Source: Haliotis asinina
Taxonomy: Eukaryota; Mollusca; Gastropoda; Lepetellida; Haliotidae
Length of the DNA: 64,000 bases
Direction: 5' to 3'
NCBI RefSeq assembly: GCF_037392515.1
Contig: NC_090295.1
Span: 24,840,501 to 24,904,500 of the forward strand
The position numbers were made by a program, and so were the translations under genes. This document shows positions 46,560 to 59,400 of the stretch, in pieces. The notes beneath the pieces were generated by a model. It was not told where the DNA came from and did not search any database. It worked only from the letters and a program-made list of their open reading frames with translations. Position 1 is the first letter of the stretch, and each line of letters starts with the position of its first letter.

Positions 46560-48071
46560 TTAGGAATGCACTCTGAGAATCACCTTCAACAACAGAGCAA
46601 AGCAGGCAAACAGAAACATGAATGGAGCAAGCAGATATGACTTCACTGTGTCCTTGTTACATCCAGCAGATCGTGGGTGACCATGGATGACCATCATGTA
46701 GTGGTCAAATTGTTTTGCTGCCAAGCGGTCTTCAGTGAACGGGTAAGGAGCCCCAAGTCGGTGTGCAGCTGCCAGACCAGATATGACAGCAATCTCGTGG
46801 GTGTTGATGAGAGTGTAGGCTCCACAGTACCAAGTGTGCTTCTTTCCTTGGAGGTAGCGCATGAAAGGGACAGTAAACGCAAAGTGACGCCAGGTGTGAG
46901 AAAACTGCCTCCACCAACGTTTCAGGAGGATCTTGTCTTCCTTGATTTCATCCTTGGTCCATATAGTCTGTATTTTGTCATCCAGAAAGATGGTTTGAAA
47001 GATGTTCCTTCCTGAAGCCTTGAGCTGAGGTTGATAGTTGGACAGGTTGAAAGACATCTCTAGTTTGGAACTGTCTTTCTTGTCAGTTCGGACAAAATAT
47101 TGATCAGTGTCTATGTGAAGCTCATAAAGCTTGTCCATGTACTGTTGGTCTTCATGAGTGATTATCAGGTCATTGTAGTACTGGACATTCCCCAAGGCTC
47201 TAGTTTCAAAGAAAGTTGGTTCATCAAGAATCGCCAAGGCACTTTCTGCATCACAAGCAAAGATTATTTCATCAAAGACTTGTTCATGGTTATTAGCATC
47301 TGTCACATAGACATGCTTCCTGGTACGACGGACAGACGTCACTGGACGGTTACCATGGTAAATGATTCCTGATTTTTTCATTATTGTTTTATACATCAAC
47401 TCCAGATTAGGGAATGCAAACATTTCTGGTGTTTGAGATAAAAGCTGCTCTGTGTCATAGTCAAACAATCTTAGATCGTCATCCAGGAACACACGAGCCA
47501 TGATGGCGGCAGACACGTTTGGTGTCTGGTTGCCTGTTCCAAAAAACAAAGCTGTGAGAGGATATACCATCTCGGTACAAAAATCATCAGAGAATCCATA
47601 CCACTTCAAAACTCTATGAATTGGGATAAATATGAAGAAGGCCTCAAATCTGTTGACAGTTTTCAAAACTGACCCAAACTTCTTAATATCATCTTTAAGA
47701 TATTCTGTCAATTGAGTCTTTGTGTAGTTGGTCCAGGCTGTTTGTCCTTTTCCAAAGGAGATCTTCATGTTGACAGGGGTGGTTTCAAAATCAAATGTGT
47801 CCATTAACTTGAGGGTGTTTCGGTAGGTTGGGGTTCCACCCTGAACTCCATCGTTAACAAAAACATCACCTTTTATGATGTTGGTTGTGGCAACGCCACC
47901 AGGAGCGTTGGATTTTTCCCAAACCTCCACATCAAACCTGTCTGGAAATCTGCCCAGGCTGTATGCGGCAGCAGTTCCTGCAGCTCCTGCTCCAACAATC
48001 AACACACGCTTCTTCCCAGCAGGCATGCTGTAAACCTTCTTGTAGATTCCCCAAACTGGAAACTGAAACAT
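46560..48071 (-). CDS. FAD-dependent amine-oxidase-like protein, uninterrupted
   Basis: A 503-residue flavoprotein. The dinucleotide-binding motif is VLIVGAGAAGTAAAYSL (G27, G29, G32) with acidic Glu52 at the end of strand 2 and PGG after it. NDGVQGG suits the flavin site, and the C-terminal FAD motif is YCGAYTLINTHEIAVISGL. Residues about 480-500 are hydrophobic (LLAPFMFLFACFALLLKVIL), a likely tail anchor. It belongs to the flavin amine oxidoreductase superfamily, probably the COG2907-like branch; substrate unknown. The start is uncertain: ATG at 48071 overlaps ATGTTTCAG, which could equally be a splice acceptor, and Met16 (MPAGKKRV) is an alternative start. One exon of 1.5 kb is unlike the intron-rich genes around it. 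Retroposition or horizontal transfer could explain this, but it is inference. Confidence 0.85.
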   Translation of the reverse strand: MFQFPVWGIYKKVYSMPAGKKRVLIVGAGAAGTAAAYSLGRFPDRFDVEVWEKSNAPGGVATTNIIKGDVFVNDGVQGGTPTYRNTLKLMDTFDFETTPVNMKISFGKGQTAWTNYTKTQLTEYLKDDIKKFGSVLKTVNRFEAFFIFIPIHRVLKWYGFSDDFCTEMVYPLTALFFGTGNQTPNVSAAIMARVFLDDDLRLFDYDTEQLLSQTPEMFAFPNLELMYKTIMKKSGIIYHGNRPVTSVRRTRKHVYVTDANNHEQVFDEIIFACDAESALAILDEPTFFETRALGNVQYYNDLIITHEDQQYMDKLYELHIDTDQYFVRTDKKDSSKLEMSFNLSNYQPQLKASGRNIFQTIFLDDKIQTIWTKDEIKEDKILLKRWWRQFSHTWRHFAFTVPFMRYLQGKKHTWYCGAYTLINTHEIAVISGLAAAHRLGAPYPFTEDRLAAKQFDHYMMVIHGHPRSAGCNKDTVKSYLLAPFMFLFACFALLLKVILRVHS

Positions 48072-48815
48072 AGACCCACACTCAATGGCAGATTACAACA
48101 AGCTACATGTAAGGACTATATAATTAGTTCATTGACAGACATGTTTCTTGCAAAACTTGTCAGAGGTGGAACAGAAAGCACTAATAATTCTGTTTTGTTT
48201 CTTGTGTGAACAAGATCAGTAGGAGTTAAGGCTCAGCGAAGCAAGATAGTCAGCTAGCTGGTCATGCTTGACAACAGTACCAGAAAATGTTCATGTGTGG
48301 CTCAGTGATTGAAACCAACATGACTTACAAGTCTGCATGCTGGGGCGGGTACAGCCCTTTGTGAAAAAGGGGGATGCACACTCTCAGACAGGACTTCAGA
48401 TCTACACTTACTAGCCAACTGATTTCCAAGGGAATTAACTCTTTCCTGAAATCTGAAAGTTGACCTGATTTTTTGTGAGGGAGGGGTCCTTGTTTTACAA
48501 GCTCCTGCTCATTTCCTGCGGAAATATGAGTTCAGCAAATGACTGGTCCCTAGAGTGGAGCAGATGCCATCAGCAGTCACACTGATTTCAGGTCAGTATT
48601 TTTTTCTCAAAATTTTGAAATTGTATATGATCCTGGAAATATGTTTAGAGGTATTTGGCAGCATTTTGAACACTTGAAGAGCAACATTTTAGGACACATT
48701 AAACTTTTCAGAGGAACAGAACAATTGTGAAATGTTTTTGCTAACAGCACTGGAGTCTTGAAGCAAAGGGCAAGTAACTCTGCCGGGTACTCTCAGTAAA
48801 CATCAGCAATCCAAT
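48072..48815. other. Upstream of the amine-oxidase-like gene
   Basis: It should hold its promoter or an upstream exon. I could not identify a convincing donor-flanked coding segment. Confidence 0.35.
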
Positions 48816-48817
48816 AG

Positions 48818-49086
48818 CGAGTGAGTGAGTAAGTTTATTTTACGCCACACTCAGCAATATTCCAGCTATATGGTAGCGGCCTGTAAATAATCGAGTCTGG
48901 ACCAGACAACCCAGTGACCAACAACATGAGCATCAATCTGCGCAAATGGGAACCGACGACATATGTCAACCAAGTCAGCAAGCTCAACCACCCGATCCTG
49001 TTAGTCGCCTCTTACAACAATCATAGTCGCCTTTTATGGCAAGCATGGGTTGCTGAAGGACTATTCTACCCTGGAACCTTCATGAG
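48818..49086 (-). repeat. SINE-A copy, full length, antisense
   Basis: It runs from GAGTGAGTGAGTAAGTTTAT (tail) through CTCAGCAATATTCCAGCTATATGG to CTACCCTGGAACCTTCATGAG. All core blocks are present. Confidence 0.85.
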
Positions 49087-49239
49087 TCAAACTTATAGCT
49101 CCTTACGGTTAGATGATATAATTATATTATCTTACTACTCTTCACTTTTAAAAGAATATATTTTAATAAGAGAAATATTTGTAAAAAAATTCTTAGAACT
49201 TTTCTTTTCATTTCTATTTTATGGATTATAAATTGTTAG

Positions 49240-49440
49240 GTTATGTTCCTACATATAGTTTACTGTTGTGTCCTACATATAGTTTATTGTTGTGTCCTTC
49301 ATATAGTTTACTGTTGTGTCCTACATATAGTTTACTGTTGTGTCCTACGTATAGTTTACTGTTGTGTCCTACATATAGTTTACTGTTGTGTCCTACGTAT
49401 AGTTTACTGTTGTGTCCTACATATAGTTTACTGTTGTGAT
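49240..49440. repeat. Minisatellite, 24-bp unit, 8 copies
   Basis: CCTACATATAGTTTACTGTTGTGT repeats almost perfectly. The period is a multiple of three, so several frames on both strands stay open and mimic short repetitive proteins. Confidence 0.95.
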
Positions 49441-52400
49441 ACTTTTTAAACAACAGTTATTCATGGATTGATCATATATAAATGTTACAACTAATGAATT
49501 ATTAAATTCATTTTGCTGAAATAAAATATGTTCATTATTGATTTGAGTGCTTTTGCAAATGCAATAATTTTTCAAGAACTAACTATTTCCCCTCTACAGT
49601 ACATATTAAGAATTCCTACCCTTGTAAATCATCCATTGATAATGGATAAATGTTAGAATTACTAGATTCATTATGTTAAAATAGTCTTCCTGAGCTACAA
49701 TAATTGAGTAAAGAATTACTGTTAGAAATGTTTTTAATGTTATGTTATGTTGTTGACTGTTACCCTAATGAACCAAATGTTTCCATTTTGCATATTATGT
49801 TCTTGTACTAACCATTAAGAGAACATTCTTCCTTGAACATACCAGTATTAGTTCCCTTACATTTCTTACCAACATATTTAATCATTAAAGATAGTTTAAT
49901 GTAACATAATATTTCAATCACATACAAGATCCAAAAACAATTCTCTTGCAAATATTCCAGGAATATTTATTTATGCAAATCAAATTAAGATAAAATTAAA
50001 TTCCGCCCACAATAAAAGGAATGCATGGTTTTCTTTAAGACATGAAATAAGAAGTAATTATTCTTTTTTCTTCTTTTCAGGGAAATTGACTCATGAAGTT
50101 ACATGAAATATAGAAGTTACACCAGATGTTTTAATATGGATTGTTTTATGATTAGCACAGTTGCTTGAACACTACTGTGATAACTAAAGGACAAATGTAG
50201 ATATTGTCGAATATCACTTGGCAAAATATTTATGTTCTATATATGTTATATATGCCAATATATTGTCTATTATTTTTAACATAGATATCTACCACAGTCT
50301 TAAGCATTAATTATATTACTTATGCATGTTCAGCTGGAGCATTTCAATTAAACGTTAAGCATTAACATGATTAATCATATTAATCATGCACAAATTGTGT
50401 CAATTCATTACATTAAATGTTATAATTTTTACCTTGTTCATAAAAACATAAAAATTTGGTTCAATAAATGTAACATTAGCAATTCCAGTTATAAGTGATA
50501 TCTACACTATGGAGAACAAATCCATTTTGACACTTTGCTTGTCTTTCAAATAGTATTGTATAAATTTTTTTTTTGCATAATAATGGTAGTTAAAGGATAG
50601 TTTCAACACCTGAATTCTTTCAACATAAAACTTAGTTGAAGAATATTGCTTGATGTTATGAAAAGAAAATGATTAGATCAATAATCACAAATGTGTTAAG
50701 ATTATATTGTATTATTACCTAACTTTACGACACATATAAAATTACTGCCCTTATTTTGGGGCATGTGAAAGCTTTAATAAAGAGAATGAACATGTATCAT
50801 ATTTGTGCTTGTTATGTTTGGACATGTTTTCTAAAAACTGACTGTACTTTCTGTTTCACTGAACCTATTTCAAAACAAGTAAAGCGTTTTACTTTTCTGA
50901 GGCATATATACTCTTCAACAAAGGTGGGGGAACTTCTTTTTCTTTATTTACGATTAAACATATTTAGGAAATTTATCGGTGTCAATCAATGTTGATATAT
51001 ATATTGTTTTGAGAGTGCATTTCCAGTTGCACCTCCTAACAATCATAGTTATTTGGAATGTAGTCGCTTTTGAAAGATGATTGGAGTATGGCAATTGATT
51101 TGTATGTATACAATTATTTTTATTTAAAACAAACAACTAGAAACAAACACTAACAAATGTGTGATGCAAGGTGAGTGTCAAAATTAATGTTCTAAGTGAT
51201 TTCTCTACCTTCTTTAAAAAACTCCAAAATCAAGAATGGGACTCCTTACACTTGTATGGGCTACTGTGTTGTGCACATGCACATCATGTTTTATGTGGTA
51301 ATAAAGGGAAAAGGTGGGGCGTTCATAACATGTCTGTCCTTGAAATGTTAATTAATGTTTACACTTCCTATCCAAATTGAAAGTTCAGATTCCCCTACCT
51401 TTTTTGAAGTGCATATGAAAAATATCCCACAGAAAGAAATATTAACTTAATCATTTTAAAAAATGGCTTGAACATGCTACACTTATGCCAGTCACGTTCC
51501 TGCAATGGCATCTCATTCTTACACACAAACAGGGCTCCAGATAAGTTTTCAACATATGGAGGACGTACGCCTTATTTTTTCAGTATAAGAGTACTGGGGA
51601 AACTTAACAGTACATTTAGAGTTCTGAATGCATTGAGTTTAATGGCGTGTAAGCAATCTTGTGTTCCGTTTCATATATGCACCATAGCATTGTCACTCGT
51701 GTAAAACAGGCCAATAAACAATAAAGCAATACATTTTCTGATAATAATTTGTAAATGATTCTAGGACAGTACACCATTGCTGTGCTGCGTATCTGCTACT
51801 TTCTGATATTTTTCCTACTGTATCGTGCATACTTTTTGTCTGAACATACGCCGACACGGCCCTTATCTGAAGAACTGCACAAACTGACAAAGACTACAGA
51901 CTGGCAATAATCCATGAATTTACTGCATTCGGACAATATTTCAATCTTTCATAAAGCTACTATAAACTGAATAAGTTGTGAGTTGGTCACAAAACACAAT
52001 CAAAAGTAACAACATAATGGGTCCTTACTGACTGTCGTCCTTCCTGTCACCTTGGCTTGTTTCAACTGAATCTGAGACGGTGGGGTTTCGCAGCCCTGGT
52101 TACAAAATCCCGTGGAAGCCAGATTATTTGCTCTGCAGATCGATAACAACAAGCAGAATTAGGATTTCTCAAAGCCTCATTAACTTGTTTATCATGTTTG
52201 TTTCTAAGTAGCAATATAATATTGACTTCGATGAACTAATCACTATGATACAACATGTACCGACAAATGCAGGCAAACAATTTTAAGAGTCAGTATTTCG
52301 AATTCGGTGAAAGAAAGACAAGCAGGTGACATTATGAGACGCCCCCTATGTATACTACTGAAACGAACAGTGTCCAGCGAAGACCACTGGTCGCTGGGAC

Positions 52401-53130
52401 CTACCATTCCTTGCGACTGTTGGTCGGTATTCGAGTTTGTTACACAACAAGAAATGATTTCATAATCTCCGCTCTGGTCTAAACTTGTCAAAGGGGAATA
52501 ACTCGGAATGTCTAACCCGACAAGCATACGGAAGTCTTCATTTTCTGACGCGAAATTAAACGCCTTGAGGAGAGCGATGCATAATTGTCATTTACGAACA
52601 AAACAAGTACGTATTTGTTGACTTTCTTCCTTTTAAGTGCAACCATTACAATAACCAGCCCCTGTGACCGCGACAGGACGTTATGTAGAGAGTTGTTACT
52701 GGGCCTGTGTGACAGTTGATATATGAACATAACGAAGTCTAGTAATGAGTAATCAGAATTATCTTCACGCACATCGTCACAGTTTTTCTGAAGCAGATGA
52801 TGAGCATTGTGTTATTGTTTTACACACTCGTTAATTTCTGGTTGGACATGATTTGTTCATCCATGTCCTCAATAGCATAACATACAGTGGGGAATTCTAC
52901 GTTTGACCCAGTGTGTATCACACTGTAATCTTACGGTTAGTCCCACGTGTGATAAAACCTTTAATTTACCAGCATGACCTGAAATAGTAACAAGAACATG
53001 CAGTAATGGTTTGTGAACATTTCAATGGAGCTGAATTTTTTTACAATGATGTACTTGTTACATTCTATTTTGACACTTGTTGATTGAATGTTGAATGATT
53101 ACAAACAACATTAATAAGTTATATTTATTT
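49441..53130. other. AT-rich intergenic region upstream of the TNFR-like gene
   Basis: No supported gene. Open frames up to 94 residues (52,243-52,772, minus) lack domains. Promoter or first non-coding exon sequence of the TNFR-like gene should lie near its right end. Confidence 0.45.
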
Positions 53131-53135
53131 CACAG

Positions 53136-53461
53136 TTGGAAGTGACAACATCACAGATGGAACTTCCCTTGATGCAAGAACATTGCCTGAGACTGATGAC
53201 ACTCTGAGTTGTTCAACTTCATGAAAAACACAATATTATGTCTCTTCACATTTAACTGTCACAGATATTTGTTTCTGTATAGTCACACACGAAGAAAAGA
53301 GAAACATTTTAGTCTGTGTCGGTACGTTTCATAACATTATGTCTCTGAATGTATTCTTATTTGAACTGAATGTCAGATAAGTTTCAAAATGAACAGTTAA
53401 TATGAACACTTTGATCTGTTTGGACTGAAGATAATGTCACTGCAGCAACAATACTGAAGAT
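53136..53461 (+). other. Candidate 5' UTR of the TNFR-like gene
   Basis: A good acceptor (TATTTATTTCACAG) ends at 53,135. The sequence then runs without another acceptor to the start ATG at 53,462. A short in-frame reading up to a TGA at about 53,224 is probably an upstream open frame. Confidence 0.4.
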
Positions 53462-56400
53462 ATGATAAAGCTCTACTGTTCTGTGAACATTGTCCTTTAC
53501 ATCATCACAACCTCTCAGGTAAGCAATTCTCAGCATACTAATTAACTGCCTGTGAAGATACGATTTAGAACTGGTCTTCAGCAGATCAGATTCTCTGACT
53601 CAGTGTATCATGTCATTTCCTGCTTTTGTAGATCTATGCTCATGATGTTGGTCACTGGTTTGTCTTGACCAGACTTGATTTTGGACTATGGTGTGTATAG
53701 TTCTGGATGTTGGTGTTTAGCCCATAATGCTGTAGTATTTAGTGTCGTAGATGTTGGTGTAGAGTCTGTAGTGTTGGTATATGTAGTGCTGGATATTGAT
53801 GTATAGTAGTCTATAGAGTTGTTGTAAATAGTCCCGAATGTGGGTGTATAGTCTATAACTCTGTTGTCTATAGCCCCGGACATCAGTGTATAGTCTATAA
53901 TGTTGTCACATTTAGCCCTGGATGTTGATGTATAGTCTATAATGTTGTCACATTTAGCCCTGGATGTTGATGTATAGTCTATTATGTTGTCACATTTAAC
54001 CCTGGATATTGATGTATAGTCTTTAATGTTGTTGGATTTTGCCCTGGATGTTGATGTATAGTCCGTAATGTTGTCACATTTAGCCCTGGATGTTGATGTA
54101 TAGTCTATAATGTTGTCACATTTAGCCCTGGATGTTGATGTATAGTCTATAATGTTGTCACATTTAGCCCTGGATGTTGATGTATGGTCTATAATGTTGT
54201 CACATTTAGCCCTGGATGTTGATGTATAGTCTATAATGTTGTCACATTTAGCCCTGGATGTTGATGTATAGTCTATAATGTTGTCACATTTAGCCCTGGA
54301 TGTTGATGTATAGTCTATTATGTTGTCACATTTAACCCTGGATATTGATGTATAGTCTTTAATGTTGTTGGATTTTGCCCTGGATGTTGATGTATAGTCT
54401 GTAATGTTGTCACATTTAGCCCTGGATGTTGATGTATAGTCTATAATGTTGTCACATTTAGCCCTGGATGTTGATGTATAGTCTATAATGTTGTCACATT
54501 TAGCCCTGGATGTTGATGTATAGTCTATAATGTTGTCACATTTAGCCCTGGATGTTGATGTATAGTCTATAATGTTGTCACATTTAGCCCTGGATGTTGA
54601 TGTATAGTCTATAATGTTGTCACATTTAGCCCTGGATGTTGATGTATAGTCTATTATGTTGTCACATTTAACCCTGGATATTGATGTATAGTCTTTAATG
54701 TTGTTGGATTTTGCCCTGGATGTTAATGTATAGTCCGTAATGTTGTTGCATTTAGCCCTGGATGTTGATGTATAGTCTATAATGTTGTCACATTTAGCCC
54801 TGGATGTTGATGTATAGTCTATAATGTTGTCACATTTAGCCCTGGATGTTGATGTATAGTCTATAATGTTGTCACATTTAGCCCTGGATGTTGATGTATA
54901 GTCTATAATGTTGTCACATTTAGCCCTGAATGTTGATGTATAGTCTATAATGTTGTTGGATTTTGCCCTGGATGTTAATGTATAGTCCGTAATGTTGTTG
55001 CATTTAGCCCTGGATGTTGATGTATAGTCTATAATGTTGTCACATTTAACCCTGGATGTTGATGTATAGTCTATAATGTTGTCACATTTAGCCCTGGATG
55101 TTGATGTATAGTCTATAATGTTGTCACATTTAGCCCTGGATGTTGATGTATAGTCTATTATGTTGTCACATTTAACCCTGGATATTGATGTATAGTCTTT
55201 AATGTTGTTGCATTTAGCCCTGGATGTTAATGTATAGTCCGTAATGTTGTTGCATTTAGCCCTGGATGTTGATGTATAGTCTATAATGTTGTCACATTTA
55301 GCCCTGGATGTTGATGTATAGTCTATAATGTTGTCACATTTAGCCCTGGATGTTGATGTATAGTCTATAATGTTGTCACATTTAACCCTGGATGTTGATG
55401 TATAGTCTATAATGTTGTCACATTTAGCCCTGGATGTTGATGTATAGTCTATAATGTTGTCACATTTAGCCCTGGATGTTGATGTATAGTCTATAATGTT
55501 GTCACATTTAGCCCTGGATGTTGATGTATAGTCTATTATGTTGTCACATTTAACCCTGGATATTGATGTATAGTCTTTAATGTTGTCACATTTAGCCCTG
55601 GATGTTGATGTGTCACATTTAGCCCTGGATGTTGATGTATAGTCTATAATGTTGTTGCATTTTGCCCTGGATGTTAATGTATAGTCTATAATGTTGTCAC
55701 ATTTAGCCCTGGATGTTGATGTATAGTCTTTAATGTTGTCACATTTAGCCCTGGATGTTGATGTATAGTCTATAATGTTGTTGCATTTTGCCCTGGATGT
55801 TAATGTATAGTCTATAATGTTGTCACATTTAGCCCTGGATGTTGATGTATAGTCTTTAATGTTGTCACATTTAGCCCTGGATGTTGATGTATAGTCTTTA
55901 ATGTTGTCACATTTAGCCCTGGATGTTGATGTATAGTCTGTAATGTTGTTGTATTTAGTCCTGGATGTTTATGTATAGTCTATAGTGTTGTTGTATTTAG
56001 TCCTGGATGTTTATGTATAGTCTATAGTGTTGTTGTATTTAGTCCTGGATGTTTATGTATAGTCTATAGTCTTGTTGTATTTAGTCCTGGATGTTTATGT
56101 ATAGTCTATAGTGTTGTTGTATTTAGTCCTGGATGTTTATGTATAGTCTATAGTGTTGTTGTATTTAGTCCTGGATGTTTATGTATAGTCTATAGTGTTG
56201 TTGTATTTAGTCCTGGATGTTTATGTATAGTCTATAGTGTTGTTGTATTTAGTCCTGGATGTTTATGTATAGTCTATAATGTTGTTGTATTTAGTCCTGG
56301 ATATTGGTATATACTGTTTCAGGTTGCTTGTCGAGTATGTCAACCTAACACATACCTACACAACAACAAGTGTTGTCGCGAAGTCTACTGTCAGGATGGT

Positions 56401-59400
56401 AAGGAATTTAAATGTTAAAACCTACATTTCCTATGAAACCATGAAAAGTTTGAAAATGAAGGGGGTGGATTTTTTTTGTGGAGCATAGCTTTAAAAGATG
56501 CTCAATATATCTCATGAAAACATGGCCAATATAACAAACAGATCCTGAAGTATTGCATTTTGCTACTTGCAGATTTTGTTCCTCTTTCTTTTTCTTGGTT
56601 TCCATGGAAACAATTTCCACATGGTTTCAAAATTTGGACATGGTTTCAAAAGGAGGGGTGGATTTTGTAGCTGTACCACTTCTAAACCACCATGAGAAAC
56701 TTTTCATCCATTTTATTCAGCTGGATACATAGATTAACCAAGGACTAAATTGGTACCTTATGCTATTTAAGAATTTAAAAAAAATTAATTTGTCTCTATT
56801 TCCGTGGCAACAAGTTTCACTTCGACTCTATCTACAGTGATGTGCTTGTCATGACCATTTCTTGAAAGAGTACAAGGTAATCTTTCATGAAACTGCAGAA
56901 ACAAAGCCTATGTCTACTTTTTGCAATTTGTGCTTTTCCTGCTTCAAAGTATATTATCATGTGGTAGGACTTTTTTCCAACAGACCAACACTTACATTAG
57001 TTGTTTCAGTTCTATGTCTGTTGCCTCAAAGGCCTGACAACCCTTCCACATTATGGAGGGTTTCTACTGGTATTTCTCTATTTTTAGATACATATGTGGA
57101 TTCTTGCACTGAGGACAACACCCAAGACATATGTAAACCATGTCGTCGGGGCTATACACTGGTATATGGATCCTCATCATTCAATCCTAGGCAGTGCTAC
57201 CTGAAACCTGGGGATATGCCGAATCAGAATGGTGGGCTATGTGAAACCTGGAATAAGTCTAGTCATGTGCAAATATTGTCATTTTAATTTTTTCTCCCTG
57301 GCATGTCTGCTCATCTGCGAGATGGGCTAAGTCTCCTGACCTGAAAACAACTTTTTTGTTAAGACGAGAAGTACATTTGTTGGGTTAGGTAAATGTGTAC
57401 TGGGTTATAAACAACATCTGTTATCAGGTTACAGGCAATTCACGTAAACTAAGCCTTGGTTATTGATCTTCTTTGTGGCAGTGAGTGCAAAATGACTATC
57501 CACTGAAGTTGTTTTATTTTTCGTCTTTAAAGCTTCTAAAATGCCTCTCAAAGAAGTAGGTCATGGTTAGCCAGCACACTTGTGCACATAGATTTCAGAC
57601 CCTTGCCTACAACACTGATTAACTATGAACTGCCCTCCACACCTGTGACCTCCCTATTACACCTGTGGGCTAACCTCCACACCTGTGACCTAACCTCAAC
57701 ACCTTTGACCTGCCCTCCACATCTTTGACGTATCCTCTGCACCTGTGACCTACCTTGCTCACTTGTGACTTAACCTCAACACCTGTGACCTCCCCACTAC
57801 ACTTGTGACCTACCCTGCACACCTGTGACCTAACCTCAACACCTGTGACCTCCCAACTACACCTGTGACCTACCTGCACACCTGTGGTCTCCCCTACTAC
57901 ATCTGTGTTACCCCCACCCCCTCCTCCTCACTTAAAACCTCTGCACAATGATATGACTGTGACCTACCCTCCACACATGTGACCTGCCCTTTATACCTCT
58001 TAACTGCCCAGTCTTGCTTCAGTCCTGTGTTTCCCATTAACATTGTGTGGCCATACCCACCATTTTACTTGATATACACGTCCCCAAAATCCTATCTAAA
58101 GAGGAAGTGATTCACTTTCTGACTCGCCTTTTTGAATTTGTGGAAGTCATGTAGTAAATGTGCTGTTTAGGTTTTCTTCTGTCTTCTCCTAAGCACGACA
58201 TGGAAGTTTCCTGTTTCTAAGTTCTAGTTCTCCATCAGAGACAGACAGGGGAATATGACAGCTTGTTTTACTCTTGCAGAAGTGGTGGCAGTCAATGAAA
58301 CAACGTTCGAGTGTAATCGCACGGTCGGCTTCATTAAGAAGCCGAGTGAGTCCAAGATGAAACTGACACTAAACTGTCAGGAAAGAAGAAACAAATGTGG
58401 CCAAGGGAAGGAGCCTTCAGCTGGTAAGGCCACCACAACATGAGTACAGATGTCAGCTTAAACAAACACTAAAACTTGTGTAAAAAATCACATCTTAAAG
58501 GTCATATTTTCACCACAATGAGGACATCATTCCCTTCAGTTTAGTGACTTTGACTTTTATTGTGAACACCAAGTACACAGCAAATGCCAGTGTGTATTCC
58601 TTATGTAACGAAGTTCCGTTGGTATCCTGAAAACAGTTTCGGCCCATAAGTGTTTTCAGGCTGCATGCGACACAGAGATTACATCTTCCTTGCTGCAACT
58701 CGCATTTCATGGTGTAAACCTACTCGTGTTATTTGCCGTCATTCTCTGGATGGTCAGTTAATGAATTTATAACAGGTATAAATAGTAGTAACAGCACTCA
58801 GGTCACTCAACAAAGGTTCCCATTTGGCATTTCTCCAGTCTGGAGAAAATACTCAACATTATATATTAAGGTCTGTAATGGCAAATGTATTGTATGTTAT
58901 GTAATATGTGCATGTAAGTGATGCAAGAGGGTTTATCAGCTGAGTTACAAAAACAAACATCGATCAAAGGATTAACTGATAACACACTGATTGATTAATT
59001 ACTTTTATCTTCTACAGTGGATTTGTCAAAAGGCAGTGTGTGTAGATGTACTAATCTATGCTGACTACATCCTGTCGTAAAGTGCGAGTGTAAAAACAAC
59101 ATCCTCCCTTCAAAGAATTAACCACCCTTGCGTTGATTGATTGATTGGTCATTATTGGTTAACTAAATTACCTAGAATGGCAGACATCATACAATTAGTT
59201 GCCAGGCGTGCTATCTTGGGTGAATGTGAAAGACGTTAAAACATGTTTTACTTTTTCACGAATTAGACTGTTGTAAGACACACGACACAGAGCAAGATTA
59301 ATTACGAGCTGCAGATGAATGGAATATCGTTCTTTTATGTGGATATTGATGGATACATTCTTGAACAAGGTAGTAGCCTGATATTGTTGCTATAAAATTA

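Noticed and set aside
49221-49453. Repetitive open frames (TYSLLLCP or NSKLYVGH repeats) on both strands
   Set aside because: They arise from a 24-bp minisatellite whose period is a multiple of three; no splice, start context or composition supports a protein.
52243-52772. Minus-strand frames of 86-94 residues upstream of the TNFR-like gene
   Set aside because: No signal, domain or donor site that joins to other exons; left as intergenic.
53136-53224. Terminal coding exon of an upstream gene (GSDNITDGTSL... to TGA)
   Set aside because: No upstream coding exon could be found; it is more simply read as 5' UTR of the TNFR-like gene.
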